Shown: positions 9,612 through 18,343 of the stretch, in pieces
Position numbering within the stretch: position 1 is the stretch's first letter
How the letters are laid out: each line of letters starts with the position of its first letter
Origin: Ignavibacteria bacterium
Lineage (GTDB): Bacteria > Bacteroidota > Ignavibacteria > Kapaibacteriales > UBA961
Length of the DNA: 64,000 nt
NCBI GenBank assembly: GCA_016873735.1
Contig: VGWD01000001.1
Span: 124,001 to 188,000, forward strand
Direction of reading: 5' to 3'
Notes under the pieces: generated by a model
Databases searched by the model: none
Told to the model about the DNA's origin: nothing
The model's input: the letters and a program-made list of their open reading frames with translations, nothing else
Translations under genes and position numbers: made by a program

Positions 9612-10397
9612 ATGCATTTGCTTCGATTGTGGCTTACGCTTTTCAGGAATTGTCTGTCTCGAGACATGGAATTCCGTCTCCATTATGCTTTGCAAGTTTT
9701 CGTGGACATAGTTTGGTGCGGAGTACAAATCGCATTTTTTGAAGTGATGTTCATGTATACTCCGGCTTTTGGTGGTTTGTCCAAGAGTGAAGCATATGTG
9801 TTTTTGGGCACTCTCTTCATTGTTGATTCTTTGAATATGACATTGATTGCCTCCAACTTTTGGCATTTTCCCCGACATGTGAACACAGGCGAATTGGATT
9901 TCTTCTTGCTCAAACCCGTTTCCCCTTTATTCTTGAGCTATTTCCGTTTTGTCAATACTGCTTCAATAGTCAATGTTACGGTGAGCATTATCATCTTTTG
10001 CATTGGCATCTCTATGCATGATCAATCCATACATTCCATGCAGTGGATTGGTTGGATATTCGGGATCATATGTGGATCAATCGTATTGTTTTCTTTTGAA
10101 GCAATAGTGGGAAGCATGTCATTTTATTTCGTGAATGCATCTGGTGTGCAGAGCATTTTTTACGCTCTCTATCAGATTGCCATGCGACCTGATGGAATTT
10201 ATAGTGGATTTTTCAGACGATTATTCATCACGATTTTTCCTCTTTCATTGATTGCATCCGTACCTGCATCCATGCTATATTCGGATGCAAGAGTAGAAGA
10301 TTTCATCATGATGATTGGGGTTTCGACTCTCTGTGTGGTGGGGGCAGCAATGTTTTTTTCAAGGGCTTTGAAACAATACAATGGTGCAAGCGGCTGA
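9612..10397 (+). CDS. ABC-2 type transporter permease
   Basis: 261-residue integral membrane protein with about six predicted spans, for example VDIVWCGVQIAFFEVMFM and IGWIFGIICGSIVLFSFEA. The order of spans and the segment FPRHVNTGELDFFLLKPVSPLF fit the ABC-2 family permeases that work as pairs with a separate ATPase. The 'gel-d-LLlkPv-plf' pattern is characteristic. No ATPase or second permease is next to it, so its partners must lie elsewhere. The substrate cannot be predicted. It starts one base after the exonuclease stop and converges with cdsA with a two-base gap. Confidence 0.82.
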   Translation: MHLLRLWLTLFRNCLSRDMEFRLHYALQVFVDIVWCGVQIAFFEVMFMYTPAFGGLSKSEAYVFLGTLFIVDSLNMTLIASNFWHFPRHVNTGELDFFLLKPVSPLFLSYFRFVNTASIVNVTVSIIIFCIGISMHDQSIHSMQWIGWIFGIICGSIVLFSFEAIVGSMSFYFVNASGVQSIFYALYQIAMRPDGIYSGFFRRLFITIFPLSLIASVPASMLYSDARVEDFIMMIGVSTLCVVGAAMFFSRALKQYNGASG

Positions 10398-10399
10398 GC

Positions 10400-11269
10400 T
10401 TATTTCCACATTGAAAGAATGTAGATAAACCCATTGAATATTGGTGCTGCAAATAACATACTGTCAAATCTGTCAAATGCACCGCCATGTCCCGGAATCA
10501 ATTCCGAGCTGTCTTTCACATGAGCATCTCTTTTGATCATGGACTCAACCAAATCTCCTATCGGAGCAAATACCGTAAGAAGTATAGAACCTATGAGCAT
10601 GATCCATAGTGGAAATGCGGGAATGAGTAGATATGTACCCACCAACATGCATACAATGGAGCCTGTAGCACCGATTATTGCACCTTCAACCGTTTTTTTG
10701 GGACTTATATGCGGCATGAGTGATGTTTTGCCAAAGGCCATGCCACCAAAGTATGCAAATGTGTCACCGGCCCATACTCCCAAAAACAGGATAATCACCA
10801 AAGCAGCTCCGGGCTCTATGTTCATATTTGCAAAATAGGACGTCATGATACCATGGGCTTCAAATGACCTAAGTACAATCACATTTGACAACATCACCGG
10901 CACATACAATATGCCTCCAAGTGTTGATACAACTGCACCTGCCGGTGGAGCATGTTGCTCTTGATAAGAATTGACGAGTTCCAAAGACAATGTGGTCAAA
11001 CCTGCCAAAGATAGAATCATCAACAAAAGAAATGAAGCATTCTCACCTCGGACACCCACAAGGATCATCCAAGCAGATCCCGTAATCATGCCAATGAGCG
11101 AATGTGGCGCAAAACCCTTAGCGGCGAGCAGCAGATATAATTCCCTTAAAGCCAGAATGGCAATAATTGCAAAAAAAACTGTGAAATACGGTGATCCGAG
11201 AATCACGATCCAAATCATGATGGGAATGCCGATTAAACCCATGATGATGCGTTTTGCAAGAGTGCTCAT
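10400..11269 (-). CDS. cdsA: Phosphatidate cytidylyltransferase
   Basis: 289-residue membrane enzyme that makes CDP-diacylglycerol from phosphatidate and CTP, the branch point of phospholipid synthesis. The CdsA signature is almost perfect at the C-terminus: SMIKRDAHVKDSSELIPGHG followed by GAFDRFDS, with DxxxES and the H-G-G-x-x-D-R-x-D core. About eight hydrophobic spans precede it. The gene is divergent from the 3-hydroxyacyl-CoA dehydrogenase-like gene and convergent with the ABC permease gene. Confidence 0.94.
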   Translation of the reverse strand: MSTLAKRIIMGLIGIPIMIWIVILGSPYFTVFFAIIAILALRELYLLLAAKGFAPHSLIGMITGSAWMILVGVRGENASFLLLMILSLAGLTTLSLELVNSYQEQHAPPAGAVVSTLGGILYVPVMLSNVIVLRSFEAHGIMTSYFANMNIEPGAALVIILFLGVWAGDTFAYFGGMAFGKTSLMPHISPKKTVEGAIIGATGSIVCMLVGTYLLIPAFPLWIMLIGSILLTVFAPIGDLVESMIKRDAHVKDSSELIPGHGGAFDRFDSMLFAAPIFNGFIYILSMWK

Positions 11270-11372
11270 GCAAAAGTCCGAGCTGTGTGAACAAACTATG
11301 ATCCTCCACTTTGGAAGGCCGTTAAAATTACCGTATTTTGTCCATACTTTCCCCTAAGAATTGCGACTATTT

Positions 11373-12221
11373 ATGGCTATCTATACATTGGATGATAAAA
11401 GAACTTCCATCCTTCTCATTGGTGGATCACGTCATACCGCGGAAATGGCAATTAGATTGCGCGATCATGAGATTCCTTTCACCATCTTTCTTTCTTTTGA
11501 TGATGCACATATGTTTGCATATGGCGATGCACCGGCTTTGCCACCGCATTTGATTCCATTTACAACTTCAATTGTAACGAACATTGCTGATTTGACAATT
11601 CCCCCCGATATCATCATGGATTGTCAGCCATTGGCTGCTGAATTAAAAGTGCCCTTGATTCATGAAGTCATCGAAGAATTTCCATCTGCGATCATACTCT
11701 GTTCAACATTGGCTTGCACAGCAACCGAGATCATGCATTATATCCAAGACTCTCATCATGTGATAGGTTTTGGATTCCTTCCGGGGCATACAGGAAGTGC
11801 ATCCATCATTGAATTATGCAAAGGACTCAATGCATCAGAACTTGCATTGAACAAAATAGAACAAGTGATGAATGCTGCAGGTTATTCTTGTGAAGTGGTT
11901 GAAGATAGAGTTGCTTTGGTGATGCCTCGCATCCTTGCGACGCTCATGAATGAAGCAGCATTTGCGGTATTGGAAAACATTGCGACAAAAGAAGACATCG
12001 ATGCTGCAATGAAAACTGGCGTGAATTATCCTCATGGATTATTAGAGTGGGCCGATACTATTGGTTTGGACACTGTGCTATCCATGCTTGATGCACTTTA
12101 TGCGGAATATAGACAAGAGCGGTATAGACCATGCGTTTTGTTCAGACAATTTGTTAGAGCCCGCTGGATTGGGAAAGCAGGCGGAAAGGGATTCTATACC
12201 TATGCCTCAGGTTATGCTTGA
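11373..12221 (+). CDS. Degenerate 3-hydroxyacyl-CoA dehydrogenase-like protein
   Basis: 282 residues from the ATG at 11373; the ORF track begins at a TTG four codons earlier. The C-terminal half is a recognisable 3HCDH domain (NEAAFAVLENIATKEDIDAAMKTG and FVRARWIGKAGGKGFYTY). The N-terminal Rossmann half is poorly conserved: the usual GxGxxG is GGSRHTAEMA, and the catalytic HFFNP motif is replaced by GFGFLPG, so the catalytic His is missing, although a Glu survives in IIELCKG. It may be a non-catalytic relative or act on another substrate. Its TGA overlaps the ATG of the next gene (TGATG), which suggests translational coupling to the HAD phosphatase. Confidence 0.75.
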   Translation: MAIYTLDDKRTSILLIGGSRHTAEMAIRLRDHEIPFTIFLSFDDAHMFAYGDAPALPPHLIPFTTSIVTNIADLTIPPDIIMDCQPLAAELKVPLIHEVIEEFPSAIILCSTLACTATEIMHYIQDSHHVIGFGFLPGHTGSASIIELCKGLNASELALNKIEQVMNAAGYSCEVVEDRVALVMPRILATLMNEAAFAVLENIATKEDIDAAMKTGVNYPHGLLEWADTIGLDTVLSMLDALYAEYRQERYRPCVLFRQFVRARWIGKAGGKGFYTYASGYA

Positions 12222-12940
12222 TGAATGAAGAAGTGATCAAACCGGTCACTCGCATATTTTGCGACTTCGATGGAACGATCACAAGGAAAGATTCCGGTGA
12301 TGAATTTTTCCGCGTTTTCGGTCAATTCGATCAATTGCATTCAGCATTGATACAAGGGAGATACACTGTCGTTGAATATTATAAGCAGATTTGCTCAACG
12401 CTACAGATTTCATCTCAAGAAGCGGTTCAGTCATTTTCTGACAATTGTGAAATAGATGCATATTTCACTCAGTTTCTTGAATATATTCAAAGCAAGAATT
12501 GGACATGTACCATAGTCAGTGATGGTTTTGATGCATATATCAAACCAATCCTGAATAGAATCGAATGTAATGACTTGCATATCAGTTGTAATGCATTGAA
12601 ACAAGATCAATATTCAGGAAATTGGTTCCCTATATTCCCCAATGCTGATGAGCGCTGCAAATGCTTTTGTGCATCATGTAAGATGAAAGTGGTACTTGGG
12701 ACTTCGCATCCTGACGACATGATCATATACATTGGTGACGGCCTCTCCGACACTTGTCCTGTACATGTTGCAGACATGGTGTTTGCAAAAGGCAGTCTTG
12801 CATCATATTGCAATCAACATGGTATTGTCCATCACAATTGGAATAGTTTTTTTGATATAGTATCCGTACTCAAAAAACGTTCACCGGTGTCAAGAGACAT
12901 TGCCAGAAAAGAAAGAAAAAAAATATTCATCGCAGAATGA
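12221..12940 (+). CDS. HAD-superfamily (IB, MtnX/SerB-like) phosphatase
   Basis: 239 residues from the ATG at 12221; the TTG one codon earlier in the ORF track is unnecessary. Motif I is FCDFDGTI, with nucleophile Asp15 and acid Asp17. Motif II is IVSDGFDAYI, and motif IV is YIGDGLSDTCPV. The helical cap between motifs I and II is typical of subclass IB enzymes such as phosphoserine phosphatase and MtnX. The substrate cannot be assigned. A Cys-rich loop, CKCFCASCKMK near residue 146, resembles the cap of MtnX-like proteins. It overlaps the upstream dehydrogenase-like gene and precedes the unknown gene by 6 bases. Confidence 0.85.
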   Translation: MNEEVIKPVTRIFCDFDGTITRKDSGDEFFRVFGQFDQLHSALIQGRYTVVEYYKQICSTLQISSQEAVQSFSDNCEIDAYFTQFLEYIQSKNWTCTIVSDGFDAYIKPILNRIECNDLHISCNALKQDQYSGNWFPIFPNADERCKCFCASCKMKVVLGTSHPDDMIIYIGDGLSDTCPVHVADMVFAKGSLASYCNQHGIVHHNWNSFFDIVSVLKKRSPVSRDIARKERKKIFIAE

Positions 12941-12946
12941 TCAATC

Positions 12947-14209
12947 ATGATTGAACAAAAACTCAAGACATATACGCAACAATTGCTATCACTTGTGGAA
13001 ACACAAGATGATCATTATGTCATTGCAGAAGTGTTAGAACTTAAAACATTATCAAAGGAATGTAAAGCATTCATTTCTTCCGAGGTACTATGGTGGGCTT
13101 ATACTGCGGTATTGAGAAAAGACCCCGGACATCGTTTTCCAATTGACAAAGCTCATGTTCATACATTGTCAGAAGAATTACTTTCTTATTATCAAACGGT
13201 TGCTGAATGCTCGCAAACTGAATTGCATGATCTATTGAGCATGTTTGCCGAGTCCTATCTGAATGGACTCTTCAGACCAATAGCCACCCTTTCTTCATTT
13301 GTGTTCCGAAATGCTGATCACAAATCCGCTCAAGAAATATCGATAAGACTGAATGCATTGTCAATCCCATATTTTGATTCTGCGGAAGTCATTCATTCCA
13401 TGATTGATTCCAAAAGACACCTGTCTTCAATCATCATTGCAAATGAACAATTTCAATCTGCATGCCAAGATGTGTTTCGTTCTTCAATCGGAAGATTGAG
13501 GTCCGATCAAGTGATTGACATGCTTGGGCCTCTATTTGATTTCATGAACAAGACTATAGGAAAAGATGCAATTCCGAGTGAATTGCTTCATGCATTTTTT
13601 CAAGAGGCGGGTCAACAACATATAGCCGACTCACTTCGTAATTCCCATGAACAAGGCATTCATACATTTGCAAAAGCCGATCTGCTTCAGCTACTTGAAT
13701 CATGTATCGGGCACAGCGATATTCCGCAAACATCAATAAAAGAATCCAAAACAGGCGTGATTTCTAGTAGGAAGTTTTTTGGTGCAAAGGGCATCATACT
13801 CTTAACAGGAGAGCGTCTCAGCATAGCAAAACGCCGTTTACTATTAGAACGCGAATTGCAAATAGAGCAAGAAACCTATCACATCAAACAGGATTCACGC
13901 GATGAGATTGAGAGAATGCTGCATGATTATCAGAGTCATGACAAACCACTTCGATTGATAAGAAAATCATTTCTGGGTTCTTTACCGATGAACATACAAA
14001 TGCATTATGCCAATGCAGTATTTGCAGGTGACTTGAATTGTATGAGGAAACTTGGGGCTTCAATTGACAAAACGGTAGGAGTGGAAGCTGCATTGACAAC
14101 ATGCAAAGCATTCATCAGACAATTTGGAAATCCTGTGAGAGAAGCTGAAGATCCGATGGAGGGATTGTACAATTTGATAGAAATGTTTTGCAAAGACAGG
14201 GATAATTAA
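12947..14209 (+). CDS. Hypothetical protein, 420 residues, mostly helical
   Basis: I do not recognise this protein. It begins with ATG 6 bases after the HAD phosphatase stop and appears to be the last gene of a three-gene unit. It has no signal peptide and no membrane span, so it is probably cytosolic. The composition suggests an almost all-helical fold, with many Leu, Ser, Gln and His and few Trp. Residues about 265-320 (ISSRKFFGAKGIILLTGE and AKRRLLLERELQIEQETYHI) are the most ordered-looking stretch, and a basic coil follows. No catalytic motif is evident. Its stop overlaps the stop of the convergent glycosyltransferase gene by 4 bases. Confidence 0.75.
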   Translation: MIEQKLKTYTQQLLSLVETQDDHYVIAEVLELKTLSKECKAFISSEVLWWAYTAVLRKDPGHRFPIDKAHVHTLSEELLSYYQTVAECSQTELHDLLSMFAESYLNGLFRPIATLSSFVFRNADHKSAQEISIRLNALSIPYFDSAEVIHSMIDSKRHLSSIIIANEQFQSACQDVFRSSIGRLRSDQVIDMLGPLFDFMNKTIGKDAIPSELLHAFFQEAGQQHIADSLRNSHEQGIHTFAKADLLQLLESCIGHSDIPQTSIKESKTGVISSRKFFGAKGIILLTGERLSIAKRRLLLERELQIEQETYHIKQDSRDEIERMLHDYQSHDKPLRLIRKSFLGSLPMNIQMHYANAVFAGDLNCMRKLGASIDKTVGVEAALTTCKAFIRQFGNPVREAEDPMEGLYNLIEMFCKDRDN

Positions 14210-14991
14210 CGCACAGCTTCCCAATCTTTGGATCTTGCCTTACCAAAGATCAATACCCAGAACCAATTAACCGCCCATTCAAGCAATATCCTTGGATATC
14301 CATATCTTCTAAATCGTCGAGGGGATTCAAAAACAAGCAAACGTTGTTCAAATGTGAGGCCACCAATTTTTCTTGTCCTACGAAAGATTTCAAAGTCTTC
14401 ACCGGCAGGAATTGAGGCATCATACATGCCGGCTAAGTAGAAAGCAGAGCGAGTGAAAATCTGACATTCCCCTCTACCCATTCCGAAACCCGCAACATTC
14501 ACCATGAATCCAACATAAGAATTCAAAATGAATGAAAAACAGGTGTCTGCAATTGTTCTTTCTTCAGGATAAATATGAACAGGACAAGCCAAAGCACATG
14601 GTTTATATGTGAGTTTGCTCCACGATTGGATAAAGGATAGGAAATCATCAGGATTCGCAGGAAATGTGTCTGCATTCAGGAACACAAAAATATCTCCTCG
14701 TGCATGTTCAGCCCCTTTATTTCTACCTTCGGCAATTGTTTGCCTGCGTTGTTCATCATGACAAATCACTTTGTCTGCAAATTGTTTGGCTATGTCGATT
14801 GTGGCATCAGTACTACCACCATCACTCACTATGATTTCCAAACTAAAACGGCTTTTCCGTTCCGGAGTGAAAATCGACATCGTGCGGGGCAATAATTTTT
14901 CTTCTTGCAATACAGGAATGATGATGCTAATCAAGGGATTAGGCAAACCATGAGAATCTAGCGATGCAACCGATGTGCCTGGCTGAATCAT
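14206..14991 (-). CDS. Glycosyltransferase family 2
   Basis: 261-residue GT-A fold glycosyltransferase. The N-terminal pattern ISIIIPVLQEEKLLPRTM, the nucleotide-binding VSDGGSTDATIDIA and the DxD-like FLNADTFP are all visible, and EDFEIFRRTRKIGG is the usual acceptor-side motif. The C-terminus RILLEWAVNWFWVLIFG is one hydrophobic helix that probably anchors it to the inner membrane. Its ATG overlaps the TGA of the AtuA-like gene (ATGA), so translation is probably coupled. The sugar and acceptor are unknown; a glycolipid or surface polysaccharide is the usual target. Confidence 0.86.
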   Translation of the reverse strand: MIQPGTSVASLDSHGLPNPLISIIIPVLQEEKLLPRTMSIFTPERKSRFSLEIIVSDGGSTDATIDIAKQFADKVICHDEQRRQTIAEGRNKGAEHARGDIFVFLNADTFPANPDDFLSFIQSWSKLTYKPCALACPVHIYPEERTIADTCFSFILNSYVGFMVNVAGFGMGRGECQIFTRSAFYLAGMYDASIPAGEDFEIFRRTRKIGGLTFEQRLLVFESPRRFRRYGYPRILLEWAVNWFWVLIFGKARSKDWEAVR

Positions 14992-16349
14992 ATCTCGGAA
15001 ACCACCACGCTATGATTGACTGTGTCCTTGCTTAAGAGAGCAGGAAAATATGCCACAACCGAACTTGGCTTGGGTCTGCCTCCGGCAAAACCAGTCACAC
15101 TCGGAGGACCTGTCAAAATCAATGGTGCAATTTCTTTTCCGAATCGCTCCACTGCATTATAGTCTTGAGATCGAACACCAATGCGCATCATCACTTCATT
15201 TGGTTCAATCGACTGAGCGATTGGTCCATGACATGCATTCATGCCAATGAATTCCGTGCGGATTTCATCGAATGTCAAAGAAAGTTGCTCCAATCGCTTA
15301 CGTAAAATTGTATCCGCAGCTTTTGCTTTTTTATATGCATCCGGAGCGGAATATGTGAGCGAACTAAATGCAACATATCCATCTTCATATGAAGCTGATA
15401 CTTTGAAGAATGGCGTGGCCGGTTTTCCTTTGACGCCATATACGTTTACTTTGTCATTCCCTAAATCTTCAAGGTGAATGCTTGTGAAATCAGCAATACA
15501 ATCAGGAGTGATATATTCAGACGGATCCCCGATTTCATACATCAATTGTTCGCTGACTGTTTCTCTTGTCACTGCGCCACCGGTTCCATTGTGTTTTGTG
15601 ACAATGAATGAACCATCAGGGTATGCTTCAATGATGGGGAAACCTATATTCGCCATATCTGGCAATGATTCCCAGTCTCCTAAAAAATTTCCACCGGACG
15701 CTTGCGCGCCACATTCATTGATATGTCCTGCAACAGTTCCTGATGCAAGCTTGTCCCAATCATCGAAACTCCAGCCAAATTCATGAATCATTGGTGCAAG
15801 GGTCAGGCCCGTATCGGTTGTTCTACCTGTGATCACAATATCAGCACCGGCTTGCAAAGCTTCTACAATCGGCTTTGCACCGAAATATACATTTGCACTG
15901 AGCAGTACATTTTTGACTTCACTTATTGGTTGACCCGATTCCATATTATTCATTGCATGGCCATCGGCGATAAGTCCATCTATATGCATCAAGATATTAT
16001 CACCCATGACAACCCCAATTTTCAAACCCTTGATGCCAAGCTTTTTTGCAACTGCAAATACTGCATCTCTTGCACCTTCAGGATTGACACCACCGCCATT
16101 AGTTATGAGCTTTATACCTTTTGAAGCAATGAATGGCAAGACATCTTCACATGTTTGCACCAAATCCTTCGCATAACCGAGTGCGGGGTTTTTCAATTTC
16201 TGCTTTTGAAGAATCGACATCGTCACTTCTGCCAAATAATCAAGCATGAGATAGTCGATGTCACCTTTTGAAACCTGCATCAATGGTGCGGTTAGTAAAT
16301 CACCCCAAAATCCTTGTCCGGAAGCTATGCGTATACAATCTTTTGCCAT
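14988..16349 (-). CDS. AtuA family protein (DUF1446)
   Basis: 453 residues from the ATG at 16349 (MAKDCIRIASGQGFWGD); an ATG at 16361 is also possible and the ORF-track start at 16433 is too early. The family pattern is clear: GFWGDLLTAP, DYLMLDYLAEVTMSIL, ITNGGGVNPEGARDAV, ADIVITGRTTDTGLTLAPMI and GAQASGGNFL. AtuA of Pseudomonas belongs to the acyclic terpene utilisation cluster, but the biochemical activity of DUF1446 proteins is not settled. No carboxylase or other atu genes are nearby. It lies between a membrane protein gene (4-base gap) and a glycosyltransferase gene (ATGA overlap), which argues for a different or broader role here. Confidence 0.86.
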   Translation of the reverse strand: MAKDCIRIASGQGFWGDLLTAPLMQVSKGDIDYLMLDYLAEVTMSILQKQKLKNPALGYAKDLVQTCEDVLPFIASKGIKLITNGGGVNPEGARDAVFAVAKKLGIKGLKIGVVMGDNILMHIDGLIADGHAMNNMESGQPISEVKNVLLSANVYFGAKPIVEALQAGADIVITGRTTDTGLTLAPMIHEFGWSFDDWDKLASGTVAGHINECGAQASGGNFLGDWESLPDMANIGFPIIEAYPDGSFIVTKHNGTGGAVTRETVSEQLMYEIGDPSEYITPDCIADFTSIHLEDLGNDKVNVYGVKGKPATPFFKVSASYEDGYVAFSSLTYSAPDAYKKAKAADTILRKRLEQLSLTFDEIRTEFIGMNACHGPIAQSIEPNEVMMRIGVRSQDYNAVERFGKEIAPLILTGPPSVTGFAGGRPKPSSVVAYFPALLSKDTVNHSVVVSEI

Positions 16350-16353
16350 ATTG

Positions 16354-16911
16354 TCATCCATTGAATAGAAAACGAACCTCACATGATGAGGTGCCTTGCA
16401 ATGCAGAAATAAGCGTGTCTTTTTGTTGTTCATTCAACAGACATTGCCCTGCATTGTCAAAAGGAAATACATAAAATTGACATTTATACCAGGCCATCAT
16501 TGGTGTAATCTCAACACGAACGAGATTTTCATATTCAATTCCAACTGTCTCACCCAGAAAAATCGGACGAAGCACGAGTCCTTTTGTGCAAAGCTCAGAT
16601 CTCTGCTCTGAAGCTCTATAAAGCACTTGAATCACATTCACAAACAATGCCAGTGGGAACACATAAGCCAGAACTGTCGGCGTGGACAAATACAATGCAA
16701 TGATGGCAAAAATACAGAAAATGACCAAGATTGTCCCAAGCAGGATATATGTCAGAGGATTGACAATAAAACTGAGTGTTTCCCCTATGGCAATCGCCAT
16801 TCGCGACCGAGCATCAAGTGTATTACGGAAATAGGTGGCCCCAAATGCCAACATGCCATAAGCAAAAGCCACATACAGAGCATAGAGGAAAATCACTTTA
16901 TCAAAAAACAT
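16354..16911 (-). CDS. Hypothetical membrane protein
   Basis: 185 residues from the ATG at 16911; the ORF-track start is 20 codons earlier and lacks a better start context. Two or three N-terminal hydrophobic spans are visible (KVIFLYALYVAFAYGMLAFG, and a longer pair around YILLGTILVIFCIFAIIALY and LAYVFPLALFVNVIQVL). After these comes a soluble domain of about 85 residues with alternating strands (GLVLRPIFLGETVGIEYENL), possibly PH-like. I do not recognise the family. It is the first gene of a tight minus-strand unit with the AtuA-like and glycosyltransferase genes. Confidence 0.7.
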   Translation of the reverse strand: MFFDKVIFLYALYVAFAYGMLAFGATYFRNTLDARSRMAIAIGETLSFIVNPLTYILLGTILVIFCIFAIIALYLSTPTVLAYVFPLALFVNVIQVLYRASEQRSELCTKGLVLRPIFLGETVGIEYENLVRVEITPMMAWYKCQFYVFPFDNAGQCLLNEQQKDTLISALQGTSSCEVRFLFNG

Positions 16912-17038
16912 GACTGAATACTCGCATAATTCGGAAACAATCGATATGGTCCAAAAAGATATCCACATCACTTTGCATACTTATTCACATTTCGCCTTCT
17001 TGACTCAATATTCAAGGATATAAGTCCAATAGAATCAT

Positions 17039-17046
17039 TATCTTTG
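17039..17046 (+). promoter_or_regulatory. Possible -7 promoter element (TATCTTTG) for the RodZ-like gene
   Basis: TATCTTTG matches TAnnTTTG and sits 28 bases before the ATG at 17075. The upstream -33 position has no TTTG, so this is a half-site only. Confidence 0.42.
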
Positions 17047-17074
17047 TAATCTATTTTTACCCAAACCTACCTGA

Positions 17075-18343
17075 ATGAGTCAACTCGGTACGATATTACG
17101 AAATCGAAGGGAAGAACTGAATCTTACCCAGGCGGAAGTATCCCGCCAGACCAATATCCGTGTCAATATCATTGATGCACTGGAGAAAGGTAAGAATAGC
17201 ATCCTACCACCCACATATCTTCGATCTTTCAGTAAATCGTATTGGCAATTTCTTCGATTGCCGATTGAAGACTTTGAAAAGGCATTTGCTGAATCCGGCA
17301 TCATGCCTGCTCAACAGGAACAATCATTCATTGGCACACTGATCAATCCTGAGAAAGAAAAGGAGAAGGAATATACTCCACCTGCTCCTCTAAAAGCGAT
17401 TGAATCTCCAAGATATTCGCCTCGCCTTGTTAGTGGCATCATTTCAGCCGCCATGATTTTGATTTTGGTAGTTGGCATATACTATCTTTTTGTCAAAGAC
17501 ATTGTTGATGACACACCTGTTGACCCGGATACTCAGACCGAATCCACATCAACAGGGGGAGGGTCTTCGGATAATGGTGGAGCATTATTGGAGATTTTTG
17601 ATGAAGAGCAATCCAAAGATAGTATTGTTCTCGAGGTAACAGCAAAAAATAAAACTTGGTTCACAATAAATGCCGATGGTAAAAATAGTGAATCGGTGGT
17701 TCTGGAGGCGGGACAATCAGGCCGCTGGACTTCTGTTGAATATTTCACATTGTCCATTTCCAATAATGGCGGTGCGGTGTTCAAGAGAAATGGAAAGGTC
17801 ATTCCGAATATTGGAAAAGAAGGCACCATCATTCGTGAAATGAAAATTACTGCCAATGATATCACAAATTCCGCAATGCCATATAAGGATAGTGAGTCCC
17901 CTGATAAAGCTCCTACAAAACCCACAAAAGGCAATGGGACAACAACAAGTAAAAGTGGTAAATCAACAGGTAAGAAGTCATCTGAGTCAGGTAAGCCGGC
18001 TACTTCAAAGAAGACCACAACGTTAAAAACAAAAGAAACAACTTCTTCCGAGCCTAAGAATAAAACAGAGACTTCTACTCAATCCAAAAAGAAGACTGAA
18101 TCAGCTGCATCCGGAAAAACGAAAAAAGTTACTACGGAGAAGACCAAGTCCTCAACCGGTAAGAAAAAGTCTACCGAAAAGTCTAAGTCTACAGAGAAGA
18201 AAAAATCAACCACAAAGGCCAAAGATACCAAGAAGAGCAATAAACCCACAACGGCTAAAAAAGCTTCTGAAAAGAAGAAATCTTCCGAAGCAAAGAAGGT
18301 TGAGACACCAAAACCAATGCCTATCGGCAATCCCCGCCGTTAA
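17075..18343 (+). CDS. RodZ-like membrane HTH protein with a long Lys/Ser/Thr-rich tail
   Basis: 422-residue bitopic protein. Residues 1-70 are a Cro/HTH_25 domain (LGTILRNRREELNLTQAEVS) as in RodZ. A single span near residues 122-145 (SAAMILILVVGIYYLFV) leads to a periplasmic beta domain (VLEVTAKNKTWFTINADG to GKVIPNIGKEGTI) of the DUF4115 type. From about residue 276 the last 145 residues are almost only Lys, Ser, Thr, Glu, Gly and Pro, like a histone H1 tail. RodZ links MreB to the wall elongation machinery. The tail is unusual and should lie in the periplasm, where it could bind peptidoglycan or anionic polymers. The stop abuts that of kdsD. Confidence 0.85.
   Translation: MSQLGTILRNRREELNLTQAEVSRQTNIRVNIIDALEKGKNSILPPTYLRSFSKSYWQFLRLPIEDFEKAFAESGIMPAQQEQSFIGTLINPEKEKEKEYTPPAPLKAIESPRYSPRLVSGIISAAMILILVVGIYYLFVKDIVDDTPVDPDTQTESTSTGGGSSDNGGALLEIFDEEQSKDSIVLEVTAKNKTWFTINADGKNSESVVLEAGQSGRWTSVEYFTLSISNNGGAVFKRNGKVIPNIGKEGTIIREMKITANDITNSAMPYKDSESPDKAPTKPTKGNGTTTSKSGKSTGKKSSESGKPATSKKTTTLKTKETTSSEPKNKTETSTQSKKKTESAASGKTKKVTTEKTKSSTGKKKSTEKSKSTEKKKSTTKAKDTKKSNKPTTAKKASEKKKSSEAKKVETPKPMPIGNPRR

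Noticed and set aside
10533-10838. Plus-strand 101-codon frame within cdsA
   Set aside because: Antisense to the CdsA signature region; no ribosome binding site and no family pattern.
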